A stretch of DNA of 64,000 nucleotides from Galaxea fascicularis (GCA_948470475.1 OX419336.1:19497749-19561748); one strand, 5' to 3'. Numbered from the stretch's first letter, positions 8,847-20,479 are shown. Made by a program: numbers and translations. The notes: generated by a model from the letters alone, not told the origin.

Positions 8847-9651
8847 TGAGCAGTTAATCATTGACACCCGAGAGCGCAAAGTACAAGAAGTCCTTTTAGG
8901 AAAAGATGAAACGTTGAAGCTTGATAAAGCAATGGATATTGCTAGGACAAGAGAAGTGACAGTGAATGACATGAAGTCACTAGCACAACAAGGTACGGCC
9001 GCTGTTGAAACCAATATTGATACTGTCAGACAGAATGCCAACCCACAATGTGCAAAATCTGGACTTCACCATGGAAAGAAACGCCCTGCATTTGGCATAC
9101 GATGTAGGAAATGCAAACAATACAATCATTGGGGACAGGTATGTAGGAACAAGCGAGTAAAAGATAGGCAATCCAGACCACCAACCTTACAGCCGCTTTC
9201 AGAACTCAGGTTTCCAGATACAAAGCAAAGCAAGTTACACACAGTTGAAGAAGTAAGCTCTGATTTTGAAGAGTTGTTATTTGAGACCATCAGGATTGAC
9301 AGTACTGACATTGGTGTAGAAAGAGATGAAGCGTTTGCTAAAATCAGTGTGAATCTGCCGAATATTGACAATCCTAATGTTATGCTAAAGGTGAAAGTTG
9401 ATACGGGGGCAAAGGGAAACATTTTGCCTTTGCGGATTTACAAAAATATGTTTCCAGACCACGTAGATGAGAGTGGTTTCCCAACTGACACCAAATCAAC
9501 CCAAACCAGGCTGATTGCTTACAATGACACATTGATAGCCCAGCATGGTATAATGACAATGGTACTGAGGCTGACTTTTATGTTGCTAATGTTGATGGCC
9601 CTGCCATTTGCGGCCTACCCACCTTGTGCAAGCTCAAACTGGTGGAATTAA
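8847..9651 (+). pseudogene. Gypsy gag 3' part, zinc knuckle and protease
   Basis: After the insertion the gag frame continues. It carries a CCHC knuckle (CRKCKQYNHWGQVC) that binds genomic RNA, and then the aspartic protease core VKVDTGAKGNILPL (catalytic DTG). The frame ends at 9651 just after the protease region, and the polymerase continues in a different frame, so a frameshift has broken the polyprotein. Confidence 0.75.
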
Positions 9652-10862
9652 ATTGTGAAGTAACCACAAGCTCCAACAAAGTACCTCACCTAATGCCCAC
9701 AATTAACAACAAAGATGAGCTGCAGATGTTATACCCTGATCACTTCAATGGCATTGGCAAATTTCAAGGGGAATACCTCATTGTCACTGACCCTGATGTG
9801 CCACCTGTGATACACGCACCACGGAAGTGCCCCATTCACATCACGGATGACATAAAGGAGGAATTGGTCAGTCAAGTGTTGCATACTCCCAAAAACCCAA
9901 TGGGAGATGGCGGGTGTGTCTAGGCCCTAAGGATCTTAACTGAGCTGTGAAGAGAAGCCGATTACCATACACTAACGCTTGAAGAAATCACCTACACGTT
10001 AAAAGGCAGAACAGTATTTTCAAAATTGGATGCTCGTCATGGCTATTGGTCAGTGATATTGGTTGAAGAATCATCTTACCTTACAAGTTTCAACAGCCCT
10101 TTCGGCAGGTTTAGATTTACTTGTCTTCCTTTTGGACTGTGTGTAAGCCAGGACGTTTTCCAGCAGAAGATGGACTTCATATTAGAGAAATGCCCTGGAA
10201 CAGTGAGGATTGCTGATGATGTTGCAGTACATGGCTCAACAGAACAGGAACATGGTGTAAATTTACACAACTTGATGATGATTGCTAGGCAACATGGCCT
10301 TGTTTTCAACCTAGAAAAATGCCAGATTAAGAAGCCCAGAACTACATTCTTTGGAGTAGTTTATGATGCTGAAGGAGTTCACCCCGACCCAGAGAAAGTG
10401 GAAGCCATTAATGCCATTCCTGAGCCACAGGGACGCCAGGAGCTGCAATCCTTCCTTGGCATAGCAACGTTTATGGCCCCTTTCAATCCAAGTTTATTGT
10501 CGATGTCAGAGCCCTTGAGAAACGTGCTAAAGAAAGATGCTGATTTCCAATGGTGCTCATCCCACAGTGCAGCTTTTGCAAACATCAAGCAGTTGATCTG
10601 TCAGGAAGTGACACTGACATATTTCGATCCCGGAAGGAAACAGTCATTCAGGTTGATGCCTCTCTTAAAGGTCTTGGAAGCGCACTGGTTCAGGAAGGCA
10701 AAGTTATTGCATTTGCATCCAGAGCACTTGCGGACACTGAGAAACGATACGCAAATATTGAGCGTAAAATGCTGGCAGTTGTGGTGGCTTGTGAGAAATT
10801 CCATCCCTATGTATTTGGGACGAAATTCACCGTCGAGTCAGACCACAAGCCGCTTGAAATGA
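9624..10862 (+). pseudogene. Gypsy reverse transcriptase
   Basis: The linker (9624-9923, with YPDHFNGIGKFQGEY) is followed by a break of about 100 bases and then the RT palm from 10026 (KLDARHGYWSV, FGRFRFTCLPFGL). The catalytic box reads IADDVAVHG, keeping both Asp. The thumb has FFGVVYDAEGVHPDPEK and the connection ELQSFLGIATFMAPF. A stop near 9921 and a frameshift near 10660 separate it from RNase H. Confidence 0.8.
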
Positions 10863-11224
10863 TCCACTTACAGAATTTAACAGCTGCCCCTCCAAGACTG
10901 CAGCGAATGTTACTCAGATTGCAACCATATGATGTGATAATCAGGTACAAACCTGGTACAATGTCAAGGCTTAATCCCCTACCCAGTGAAGACACATTGG
11001 ACCTACACAGAAAAGTGTGCCTGGTACAGTTTTCTGACACCAAGTTGGACACCTTGAGACAAGACACCTCTGCAGATCCTGAGCTATCCGCCCTTAGAGA
11101 AATCATCCACTCTGGCTGGCCTGAGAAACGACAGCAGGTTCCAATACCCTTAAGGAAATATTGGGCCTATCGTGACGAACTCTCTACTGAAAACGGTCTT
11201 ATTCTCAAAGGAGAGAGGGGGTGA
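10640..11224 (+). pseudogene. Gypsy RNase H domain
   Basis: The frame contains VIQVDASLKGLGSALVQEGK (first catalytic Asp), ASRALADTEKRYANIERKML (catalytic Glu) and FTVESDHKPLEMI (Asp), then the usual linker RYKPGTMSRLNPLPS (family consensus has ADxLSR; here SRLNPL). It ends at a stop at 11222-11224. Confidence 0.75.
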
Positions 11225-11725
11225 TTATTCCAGAATCACAAACGAAGGATGTTATTGAAAGGATCGATGAAGCCCATCAAAGTGTCGATAAGTGCAGGCT
11301 GCGAGCAAATTCTTGTGTTTTCTGGCCAGATATTAATGAGGACATTGAGTCCAGAGTTCGGAGATGCGAAATATGCTAAGAGAATCAGAAATCGCAAGCC
11401 CATGAAACATTGGAGCCTCAAGAAATACCCATAAGGCCTTGGCAAGTCATAGGAACTGATTTGTTTTTCTGGAATGGTCACGAATACCTGCTCATATGTG
11501 ACTACTTCTCAAAGTTTTCTATCATCAGGAAAATACCACATGGACAATCTACAGGCAAAACTGTTGTCAACCTTATCTAATATGTGTTGTCAGAACATGG
11601 AGTACCTGACATCATCATTTCGGATAATGGGCCACATTATGATTGTCAAAGCTACGAAGAATTTTCTAATCAATAGGGTTTTCGCAAGATAACCCCTAGC
11701 CCGAGATACCCACAATCCAAAATTG
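11225..11725 (+). pseudogene. Gypsy integrase fragment
   Basis: In pieces one reads the zinc-binding start (DEAHQSVDKCR, then CEIC), the first catalytic Asp in GTDLFFWNG, the second in IIISDNGPHYD, and SPRYPQSK where the third catalytic region should begin. Two in-frame stops and the loss of everything after about 11725 make it inactive. Confidence 0.75.
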
Positions 11726-12413
11726 GTGTCACCTCTGGTTCTGAAGGTCCAGCAGTGCTCCCTGAGGACATCCGTATTGAGCCTTATCGAACCAGGAGCT
11801 TAAAGTTATAGCCCATAGAAAAATATGGCGATATTTTAGTGCTGTATCTCGTTTGGGGCTCAAACCTCGATATATTTTATTTTTCGGTCAGTCATACCAC
11901 GAAGACCTGAGCTGAATATAAAAACCATTGACAGATTCTCAAGTAGCTGTTCTGCGGCGCGCGAAGCAATCAAATATTCAGAAAATGCAGCATAACCGGT
12001 AGTAGATTTTGAGCTCAATCGGGGTGAAATCGTTTTTCGCATATTTCTACCAAAAAAAAGCTGCATTAGCAGCAACTATGGTCCGTTTGTTTTCTAGCTA
12101 GGGCCAATCTATGGGCAAGAAATGAACAAAATTAATTTTTCGACTTGTGCCGTTGTTTGGTCCATATTTATAGGCAGTGGCTCTTAAGTACTTGGGTTAA
12201 TGTTGACTATGATTTTGTGAATCGTTTGTTATTATTATTTTTATCGGAAGCAAACCACTTACTGTAAAAGTCTCTGCATCTGTATGGCATCAGTGCAATT
12301 GGAGTAACTAAAAATTTATAAAGTGATAAGGAATTGACTGGCTTCACGTCTTCCTTCTCGAATGGAAAAAGAGTTATGGCCCATCAGTCAATTTCTGCCG
12401 CCTTTTTGCTTAC
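11726..12413. other. No gene recognised
   Basis: DNA between the truncated gypsy and the Kazal exon. No ORF or repeat could be supported. Confidence 0.4.
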
Positions 12414-12632
12414 CTTCGCAGCTGCCAGGATGTTGCAATGTAAAGTTGAGTTGCAGAAGACACATTTCCTGTTCTAACAAGCATTTATTGTCGTACGTTG
12501 TGCCATTTGAGGAACATACGGGTTCGTGGTAAGACGGACAACTTTCAATGCACACACATCGAGCATCATAAGGCCCAAAAGCCTTGCATACTCCATGGTA
12601 AAGACAAGTTACGTTCAGACAAGGATCCAAAT
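12414..12632 (-). CDS. Follistatin-like/Kazal domain exon
   Basis: One exon encodes a complete follistatin-N plus Kazal module of 72 residues. Cysteines run DPCLNVTCLYHGVCKAF, then CVCIESCPSYHEPVCSSNG, then TTYDNKCLLEQEMC and a closing GSC. That is the agrin/follistatin arrangement, with the Kazal VCSSNGTTYDNKC signature intact. The acceptor (CCCTCTTAG) and donor (GAAG then GTAAGC) give a symmetric phase 1-1 exon of 219 bases, as expected for a shuffled extracellular module. NVT and NFT are possible glycosylation sites. It is on the same strand as the lectin exons at 3.0 and 36.5 kb and is phase-compatible with splicing to the 3.0-kb exon. Confidence 0.8.
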
Positions 12633-14059
12633 CTAAGAGGGAAAGAAACGTAGAAACTTCCAAAAATTACGGAAAGTCTAGCAGGTTTTATAACTATGTT
12701 GGTCCATAACTCAATTTTAATTATTGCCCCCAATGGCCGTCTCCTTGGGAAATTGATCACAAGGGCGCATCAAGTTTGGATTCTTTAGGTGAATTTTAAA
12801 GTACTAACGACCCATTTAAATATACTTGCGCAAATATTGCACAAAGGGCCATCTGGTGAGAATGCTGAATAGAAAATTTGGATGAGAGCCAATGAATGAT
12901 TCTCTTGAGATCATATTTACCTCAACAAAAACATAACATAATATAACTGTATAAAATATTTTCAACAAAAACACTTTACTCTTGTACACTCCGCTTTATT
13001 TTAGAGTCTTGATTGAACATTACTAAGTCCAAATGTTGGACTATCACATAAAAAAAAAATATGTCTGCAAATGCCTGGAAGAAAAGTAAAAACGGTGCAT
13101 GACACGTTTTGTTCATTGGCAGTAATTTCTGCACCTCCTTATTGAATTTTCACTTGATTCACCTTAGGCATTTGATTGTGGTTACTATTACGATTGTTTT
13201 CTTCTGGTAAGCAATTTTCACCAACCTCCAATGACCATGTAATCTAGTCTAATTGATTCCTTGTTGTTGGCGTCATTGTTGTAGGTTTTCAAGCAGACCT
13301 CGGTATCTTGTACGGATGTATGCTAGGCACGGGGAAAAAAGCACGAAAAAAGAATCTTGAGCAAATCCTTTTCCTCTCTGCTCACGTTAGTGATTCATTG
13401 ACTATGAATGTTACATAGAGGCCAATTTTAATGTAGTCCACTAATACTTTGACCCTTTCTTCAGTTCAGGTAAACGTGATTACTATTTTTTATCAATCAC
13501 AAAAAACGTATTTGCGTTATCAACATCCCCGGATATCTTGTTTAATAAGGTATACTACGTACCTCTACCCACGCAGTTACTGCGCTGCATCCAGATCCAG
13601 AACTTTTATTGTTATAGCTAATTCCTGGCGATATTAGCACCACAGGAGGTTGATAGAAATGATCCTTGAAGTTTATTTTCTACAACATGTCAGCAAAAAC
13701 AAAGTACATATATTTTTTTTCTTCGTCAATTCAGACTTATCACACTAAAATAGGGACGAGGATGATAGCCAACAACAAACTCAACCCACATATAACACCG
13801 CCACCCACCACATCGATTGGGAGGCGAATGCTATCACCACTGCACCAACCCTACTCCCTTTAGGTGCAAGAAGAAGATCGAAGTCATCGTCCAACAAGTA
13901 ATTTCAACTTTAAATGGGTTTAACCTATGAAACCAAGACCGGTTTCATGCGCTCTGGGCGAGGACCGATAATAAAAACACAGCAGTTTTGAAAGACGATT
14001 GATATTTTTCTGATTGTAGTTGTGTTTGTAATTGAGGGCGATGCTCCTATCATGATGGT
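12633..14059. other. Probable intron, nothing recognised
   Basis: AT-rich, no supported ORF. A short run of T and A tracts only. Confidence 0.4.
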
Positions 14060-14340
14060 GTCATCTTCAAGAAAGTAGTGGTTGAGGACTTGAGGGGTCT
14101 GACCCATATGGTTCCAAGCACTCTAGCCCATTTTTATTTTCAAACTGGGCCAAAACCCTCATACGGGTCTGAAGCGATGTTTTTATTCTCTATAGCTCTA
14201 TTACCGCATATTTTTTAGCTTCTAGCGAGCATATTCATTTTGTGGTTTTTGTAGTAGGAGCCAAGACTTTTTTCATATTTATTTATTCTGGACTAGAACC
14301 CTCATGTAGGTTAAAGCCACTTTTTAAAATCTATTTAAAC
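14060..14340 (-). repeat. Dispersed repeat R, uninterrupted copy
   Basis: Read on the minus strand, this matches 32828-33006 joined to 34280-34345 (landmarks ATGAGGGTTCTAG, TATGCTCGCTAGAAGC, GAGGGTTTTGGCCCAGTTTG, GTGCTTGGAACCATATGGG). It lacks the 1.27-kb element that interrupts the other copy and therefore serves as its empty site. Confidence 0.75.
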
Positions 14341-14634
14341 TCATTTTTATACTGTCAGGAATCTTCCGACTGCTTCCAACACAAAAGATTGTCCCGATAA
14401 TATTCACGTTAAACCGACCAACAGACTCGAATCGCTTTTCTATTCTTTAATGTCCCAACTCGAAAGATACAAAACTCTCGATCACACGTCTCTCGCACAT
14501 GGTTTCCTTTTTTAGAATCCTAACCTACATCACGTGATTACAGCTTATCACTAAAGCAACAAAGAACAAGAGGGAACAAAGTTCACTTTCACAGCGTGAC
14601 AGTCACGCATTCCATTTCCCAACAATACAATCGA
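14341..14634. other. Spacer, nothing recognised
   Basis: DNA between repeat R and the left inverted repeat of the Polinton. Confidence 0.35.
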
Positions 14635-14794
14635 AAAGAATTCCCTCCAAAACTATCAAATAATCGCTCCCAAGTAACAGTATTAATACTATTTACCTAC
14701 TAGAGGTATATAATATCAGTTCACAAAATTTCTCTCTCCATCACGCTCCTGGTGGTCTGTTTTTGGATACTAGCGGGGAGTTTATGACGCTTTC
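14635..14794 (+). repeat. Left inverted repeat of the Polinton
   Basis: Runs from AAAGAATTCCCTCC to GTTTATGACGCTTT and pairs inverted with 30976-31136. By eye about 90 percent identical, including GGTGGTCTGTTTTTGGATAC. Confidence 0.75.
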
Positions 14795-15257
14795 AGTATC
14801 GCTAGCGTGACATTCTCGGAAATGATGTCATATGATTGTTGACCAATTTAAATACTAAAATTTTACCTAAACTATGTACCGCTTGTCCATTAGCACAAAG
14901 CATAAGCATCAGACTTACAAGCGGGAGGTTGAAGATTCAAACCTCAGATCTTGAGAAAAGAAAAATGAAAAGGAATCCTTAAGATGGTTGAGGCCCTGAG
15001 TAGAGCCAAGTCCTCAAGCCGGAGATATATATATATAAAAGAAAAAATGGCGTCAAAGGCCATGTCCATCACAGCTTGAGGGATATAAAGATGTCATTGA
15101 GATGGTGTTACGGCATTTACTAGTCCCCAGTCAAAACTTGAGCCCGCAAAACAACTGGTCAGTGGTATTTCACCAATGGTACTTCATGTAAGACATCACG
15201 AATTGTCCACATTCAGGAAATAAATTTAAAAATAATTTATATCGTAATAGTATAGAA
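14795..15257. other. Polinton left flank, no gene
   Basis: Contains a weak tRNA-like stretch near 14890-14955 (imperfect B box GATTCAAACCT) and a short (AT)n at 15027-15037. Nothing firmer. Confidence 0.35.
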
Positions 15258-15476
15258 ATGAGTTGTAATTTAGTTATTCATAATGAATTTAAGAATATAG
15301 GAGAGATCACTTGCCCTTTTTGTCTTCAACAATTGGAAGATCAGATTGTAAAAAAAGATGGAAAATGTTGTGATTCACAAACATTAATTACAGATAACGG
15401 AAAAATTGTTTGTAATAGCTGTGGTCCAATACAATGTTATACTGTGACTGATGAATTTGTTGTTGAATTTGACTGA
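15258..15476 (+). CDS. Polinton zinc-ribbon (VLTF3-like) N-terminal fragment
   Basis: The 72-residue ORF has two CxxC pairs (ITCPFCLQQL and IVCNSCGPIQCY) spaced like a zinc ribbon, and ends TDEFVVEFD. It resembles the N-terminal part of the VLTF3-like late transcription factor of Polintons. The EY/EF-VxFY region is followed by an early stop, so the C-terminal domain is missing. A second copy of the same gene is at 25.7 kb, with the same Cys spacing but low identity. Confidence 0.5.
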   Translation: MSCNLVIHNEFKNIGEITCPFCLQQLEDQIVKKDGKCCDSQTLITDNGKIVCNSCGPIQCYTVTDEFVVEFD

Positions 15477-15804
15477 TGAATTTTTATGAGAATATCAGAA
15501 TAAAGTATTATTGTTACGTTTTTGAGTTCTTCGAGAGGTAAAATCACGCTTTTGTAGCAAAACTCAGTCACAGATGTTTCTGCTGGTTTCTGGCCGCCAT
15601 GTTGGTGCCCATATAGGTGGGCACCAGCATGGCATCTCCATACAAATCTCTATAAATTTGGGGAAAACGTTTCTCTGCATATCTTCCATAAGAAAAATAG
15701 CATGTGACTGCAGTATAACCTGATTTTCTGTGGTACATCATAATAACCCTGAGTCAAATAAATTGGACTTATCCTATGATTACGTCCATCTGTGAAGTGA
15801 TTGG
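15477..15804. other. Small non-coding insertion with hairpin
   Basis: Includes a short inverted repeat, GGTGCCCATATAGGTGGGCACC near 15611. No gene is recognised. Confidence 0.4.
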
Positions 15805-16034
15805 CTATTTTATTTTGTACTTTTCAGGTGCATTTATCAGATCATGAAAAATGACAATTTTTCTTTTATTATTAGGATATTCTACTGTATCTTTAACATC
15901 ATCAGCTAATCCAATTTCCAATACAGGACAACTGATCTTTTCTGATATCTTGTCCATCAATAACTCCAGATCTTGTATTTTTTCTTGATGACTGTTTGGT
16001 GTATACATGTATATCTTATTATCGTAAATGGTTT
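15805..16034 (-). pseudogene. Packaging ATPase (A32-like), middle fragment
   Basis: Reads NKIYMYTPNSHQEKIQDLEL, then ISCPVLEIGLADDVKD, and the Walker B strand RKIVIFHDLINAP (family has FDDL; here FHDL, so the first acidic residue is His). The upstream P-loop part is not attached. The frame is cut at its 5' side by Penelope/MULE DNA near 16035. A P-loop fragment is at 27.5 kb but overlaps this one in family coordinates, so the two come from different copies. Confidence 0.55.
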
Positions 16035-16043
16035 GAACCCAGG

Positions 16044-17062
16044 TAGTCTCCCTCGCAGCCGTTTTTAGTCTTGTCACGCAACGCTCCTCCCCACAAACGG
16101 CTGTTCACATTCGAAAAACATTCCTTTCCCTTTGTAATCTTTGCACCAATGAGATCACTGACATTGTTTCTTATGTGACCAATCAGAGCACTGGAGATTG
16201 TAATCGACATCGTTTCTATCATTCAATGCGGCACCCAAACACAGCCAAAACCACTGGCATAAACAAAACGAGGAAAATACTATAACCGCAGATACCGAGC
16301 AGAGTGAAACGATGACAAAGACACAGCCGTAATTAGAGCGGATTTGAGCGCTCAACTTCACGTGTTGCATAGCTCTCTAAGAAGCTACAACACTAAAGAA
16401 AGGATAAAGAGACGAATAGTCGCAAAACAAACACAACGTCTTGCTACAAAACCAAATAACCGGGACCGGTAATGTACAAACACTGCAAGATAACGATGAT
16501 CATATTACGCGGCTCAAAATTCCTATCCTTGATAACAAGAGAGAGGCTGTTCTGTCACTGAACGCACTGAAACGAACTAAACCAAAGCTAGACAAAATGC
16601 TTCAGATGGCATATAAAGGACTACAGTCGCTAAACAGAAACAACCAGGGTCAAAACAAACAGGCGATAAATGCAGAATTTAAACCCAGAAATGACCTTTG
16701 GTATCAAAATACATTACATGCGACAGTTAAGCACATGGCTGTTTCAATCACCATTACCATCACCATCATGCTATCCTCTAAACCACCGTGTTACCCCACT
16801 TAAAACAAGCAAGAAGCTAAATCGGTCAATAGAACCAAGATAGAAGCGGCAAACACGCGAACAGGAGTCGTGTAGGCCTTCCAACCCCATTTTACCTGAC
16901 AGCTTTGAACTCCAAGATGAAACAAACAATGAATATAATTTTCTTAGATTACTTCGGCGCGCAGAGTTCCCGATATATATAAGAATGTTTTTCGAATGCG
17001 AGCAGCCGTTTCTGGGGAGGAGCGTTGCGTGACGAGACTAAAAACGGCTGCGAGGGAGACTA
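16044..17062. mobile_element. 1.0-kb MULE-like element, 80-bp TIRs, 9-bp TSD
   Basis: TIRs 16044-16123 and 16983-17062 match at 76 of 80 bases and begin TAGTCTCCCTCGCAGCCG. GAACCCAGG flanks both ends (16035-16043 and 17063-17071). The uninterrupted target TTTGAACCCAGGAGTCAT is present at 27.34 kb in another copy of the same Penelope end, so the insertion and its 9-bp duplication are shown directly. The interior has a 120-residue ORF (16441-16803) with no recognised domain. Confidence 0.85.
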
Positions 17063-17149
17063 GAACCCAGGAGTCATATCATAATTAAGTGAAGTACGAT
17101 CGTCCGGGCGAGTGTAGTCCTGAGATGGACTGTTTGTGGTGACATTGAC

Positions 17150-17182
17150 TGACGTTTCGACAACCAGAGCGGAAGTCATCAT
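17150..17182 (-). ncRNA. Hammerhead-ribozyme-like motif, inverted Penelope copy
   Basis: On the minus strand, CTGATGA is followed by a short stem-loop and GAAACGTC, with GACT before and AGTC after able to pair as stem I. This is the hammerhead core arrangement described for Penelope-like elements. Cleavage activity is not shown by sequence. Confidence 0.5.
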
Positions 17183-17567
17183 CAGAGTCAAGTGATTTGT
17201 GTAACGTCAGTAGATGGTATAAGTACTCTGGTCGTTGATGTGATTGGTCAACGAAGTCATGATGTTATTGGTCGACTGTCAGTTAAGCCTAGTTGTCATT
17301 GGCTGTGAAGACTGTACACAGTGATCGGTGCGTTTCGATCCGTCTTTTGTTAGTCTAATGTGTGTACGTGTATTGTTAGTAAAATTAGTCGGTCTGTTGT
17401 TTGTCTGTTGTAAACAGTGATTGGTGCGTTTCAATCCGTCTTTTGTTAGATTAATGTCTGTACGTGTGTCGTTGTTGGTCAGTCTGTTGTTTGTCCGTTG
17501 TTTATGTCGTCGACAAGTCGTTTGTAAGGTGCGGGAAGTTGTAAGCAACGGTTTAGTGGTGTCTGTT

Positions 17568-17997
17568 TTAAGTTAGTAAACCAGCTTTCCAGTACGATCC
17601 GTTGGTAGTAATTAGTACTGTATGTAACGCATTCAGCAGAGTCCCAGTCGATTCTGTGGTTTGTCTGTAAAGTTCAGCAATGTTACTGTTGAGGTCACCA
17701 TTTCTCGTCGCTCGTTTGTGTTCAGTCAGTCTTACGTTCAAGTTTCTGCCGGTCTCACCGATATAGGTGGCCTGGCAGTCGCAGCATTTGATCTTGTAAA
17801 CTGCTCCTTGTCTGTTCTTTGGTTCGTCTTTGTCCTTAACGTTCGTCAGTAGTTGTCGTAAAGTGGTGATGGGTTTGTGAGCAACACGGATGTTGTAGGG
17901 CTGTAGGATGCGTGCAATGGTTTCAGATGTGCCTTTGATGTAAGGTATCGTAGCTGTGGTGACAGGTGTCGTGTTCGTAACGTTAGGTTCTGCACGG
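17568..17997 (-). pseudogene. Inverted partial copy of Penelope GIY-YIG end
   Basis: Encodes the same C-terminal peptide as 19290-19721, from RAEPNVTNT through CCDCQATYIGETGRNL to the identical stop. One indel (three codons) distinguishes them in the NTNATP stretch. No RT domain is attached on this side; the frame runs backward across the junction into unrelated sequence. Confidence 0.75.
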
Positions 17998-18000
17998 TTC

Positions 18001-18870
18001 CGTGACGCCCAAACGCATACCGACCGAGGCCATTGTATCGAGTGTTGAGGCGGTTCTGTCTCATCAAAGAGAATTATCAAAACCGACCAGGATAACATCA
18101 GGAGCAGAATTGCTTCTACCATACAATCAGCCTCTCTTACAGAAAACAACCTGACTAAAGACGAACGACAAGCCCTGAAACGACTTAAGAACGACGAGGA
18201 CATTGTGATACTTCCCGCTGACAAAGTGACTGTTGTTATGGACAAGAAAGACTATCACGACAAAATGGACGCACTTGTTAACGACAAACAGACTTACGAA
18301 GAACTTAAACGAGACCCGACGCCAGCACTTCAACGAGAACTTAACACTATTGACATCCGACGTTACAACAGACTGAGGTGCCAGGTACCACAGCCACCTA
18401 AACTTTACGGACTACCGAAACTCCACAAACCTGGCGTACCTATCCGTCCCATAGTCTCGTTCTGTGGGTCGCCGACTTACCAACTGTCTAAATACCTGAC
18501 TACGATACTGAACCCCTTGACTGACGAATCCCGACACAAACTACAGTCTACGGAGACCTTTATTGACGCTATCAAGACAGTACAAGTACCTGACGACCAC
18601 AAACTAGTGTCTTTTGATGTGAAATCACTGTTCACCAGTATTCCACTTCAATTGGCCCTAGACTGCACTGAGACCGCCATCAACAACTCCAGTTTACAAC
18701 TGCCCCTACCTACGAACGACCTCATGGACTTACTGAACCTCTGCCTTACATCTACCTGCTTCCAGTACAACGGCAACACTACAAACAGTTGCATGGAACG
18801 GCTATGGGTTCACCAGTTTCCGTTGTGGTTGCAGAAATCGTTATGCAAAACATCGAGGAACAAGCCCTAG
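18001..18870 (+). pseudogene. Penelope-like reverse transcriptase, N-terminal half
   Basis: The start lies at the head-to-head junction (PKRIPTEAIVSSVEAVL), with a frameshift near 18060. From 18130 the frame is open: LKNDEDIVILPADKVTVVMD, then LYGLPKLHKPGVPIRPIVSF and VSFDVKSLFTSIPL, with the first catalytic Asp of the palm. A one-base frameshift near 18790 ends the frame before the active-site box. The N-terminus is short compared with full Penelope ORFs, so it is 5'-truncated. Confidence 0.8.
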
Positions 18871-19721
18871 CAACTTACAAACGAACGATACCACTCTGGC
18901 TACGCTACGTTGACGACACTTTTACAGCCCTACACAAAGACGAAATCGACGAATTTCACGATCACCTCAACAGACAGAACGACCACACCCAGTTCACCAA
19001 GGAGATCGAGGAGAATGGTAAGATACCTTTTCTAGACTGCTTGGTTACCCATGACAACAAACAACTACGAACTACAGTTTACAGGAAACCTACACATACT
19101 GACCGACTACTTGACGAATGCTCTTACAACCCTACTTCACACAAAGCAACGACAATACGTACCCTAACAAGACGAGCGCAACTAGTTTGCGACTCACACG
19201 ACAGTTTAACAGACGAACGTGAGTACTTAGACAACGTTTTCAGTAAAAACAACTACAACCGCGACTTCGTTAGACGCAACACCTACCGTGCAGAACCTAA
19301 CGTTACGAACACGAACGCGACACCTGTCACCACAGCTACGATACCTTACATCAAAGGCACATCTGAAACCATTGCACGCATCCTACAGCCCTACAACATC
19401 CGTGTTGCTCACAAACCCATCACCACTTTACGACAACTACTGACGAACGTTAAGGACAAAGACGAACCAAAGAACAGACAAGGAGCAGTTTACAAGATCA
19501 AATGCTGCGACTGCCAGGCCACCTATATCGGTGAGACCGGCAGAAACTTGAATGTAAGACTGACTGAACACAAACGAGCGACGAGAAATGGTGACCTCAA
19601 CAGTAACATTGCTGAACTTTACAGACAAACCACAGAATCGACTGGGACTCTGCTGAATGCGTTACATACAGTACTAATTACTACCAACGGATCGTACTGG
19701 AAAGCTGGTTTACTAACTTAA
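18789..19721 (+). pseudogene. Penelope-like RT C-terminal half with GIY-YIG nuclease
   Basis: Contains the palm motif GTAMGSPVSVVVAE, the active site WLRYVDDTFTAL (YVDD intact), IPFLDCLVTH and YRKPTHTDRLL. It then has the GIY-YIG endonuclease core (CCDCQATYIGETGRNLNVRL, EHKRA) that nicks target DNA in this class. The ORF of 310 residues is open to its natural stop. Only the frameshift near 18790 separates it from the N-terminal half, so this is a rather recent copy. Confidence 0.85.
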
Positions 19722-20101
19722 AACAGACACCACTAAACCGTTGCTTACAACTTCCCGCACCTTACAAACGACTTGTCGACGACATAAACAACGGACAAAC
19801 AACAGACTGACCAACAACGACACACGTACAGACATTAATCTAACAAAAGACGGATTGAAACGCACCAATCACTGTTTACAACAGACAAACAACAGACCGA
19901 CTAATTTTACTAACAATACACGTACACACATTAGACTAACAAAAGACGGATCGAAACGCACCGATCACTGTGTACAGTCTTCACAGCCAATGACAACTAG
20001 GCTTAACTGACAGTCGACCAATAACATCATGACTTCGTTGACCAATCACATCAACGACCAGAGTACTTATACCATCTACTGACGTTACACAAATCACTTG
20101 A

Positions 20102-20133
20102 CTCTGATGATGACTTCCGCTCAGGTTGTCGAA
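20102..20133 (+). ncRNA. Hammerhead-ribozyme-like motif, 3' part of Penelope element
   Basis: GACT-CTGATGA, a stem II of GAC/GTC with a long loop, then GAAACGTC-AGTC. Core bases are intact; stem III is minimal, as in other Penelope hammerheads. A degenerate copy with the GAAA box altered lies on the minus strand near 27.45 kb. Confidence 0.5.
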
Positions 20134-20479
20134 ACGTCAGTCAATGTCACCACAAACAGTCCTTCTCAGGACTACACTCACCCGGAAGATCGTACTTCAC
20201 TTAATTATGACATATCTTATTATAATGCATAAGAGGTGTTCTAAGTATATGCATAAGAGTATTAGTTTTTCCACAACGGGATTGACCTGTAATGAGCATT
20301 CTGTAATCCTCATCTAAATATTGTTTGATTTCCTTTTTGATTCACTATTTTTATTAGCATGATAATTAGGTATTTTCATTATACAAATATGTTAGATAAA
20401 CAGATAATTATAAAGATAAGCGTTATTTCAGCAGATACATTATGTAATATACTTATGTAATTGATATCAATAAAATTTA

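Larger units (their letters stand above)
7444..11725 (+). mobile_element. Decayed Ty3/gypsy retrotransposon
   Basis: Gag, protease, reverse transcriptase, RNase H and integrase occur in gypsy order on the plus strand with frameshifts and stops throughout. No LTR was identified at either end. Gag begins without a start codon context and integrase stops within its catalytic core, so both ends are truncated. The gag is split by about 1.26 kb of foreign DNA. Confidence 0.8.
17063..20217. mobile_element. Penelope-like element with head-to-head inverted 3' copy
   Basis: 17063-17997 is an inverted copy of the 3' third of the element (GIY-YIG end and 3' region). It abuts the plus-strand element that begins at 17998. 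The two copies are almost identical across more than 900 bases, and both end with the same terminal region (TCATAATTAAGTGAAGTACG). Such inverted partial copies are a known product of Penelope-like retroposition. The host sequence is the Polinton. Confidence 0.8.

Noticed and set aside
14890..14955. A further tRNA gene near 14.9 kb
   Set aside because: Only an imperfect B box is present; acceptor and anticodon stems do not pair.
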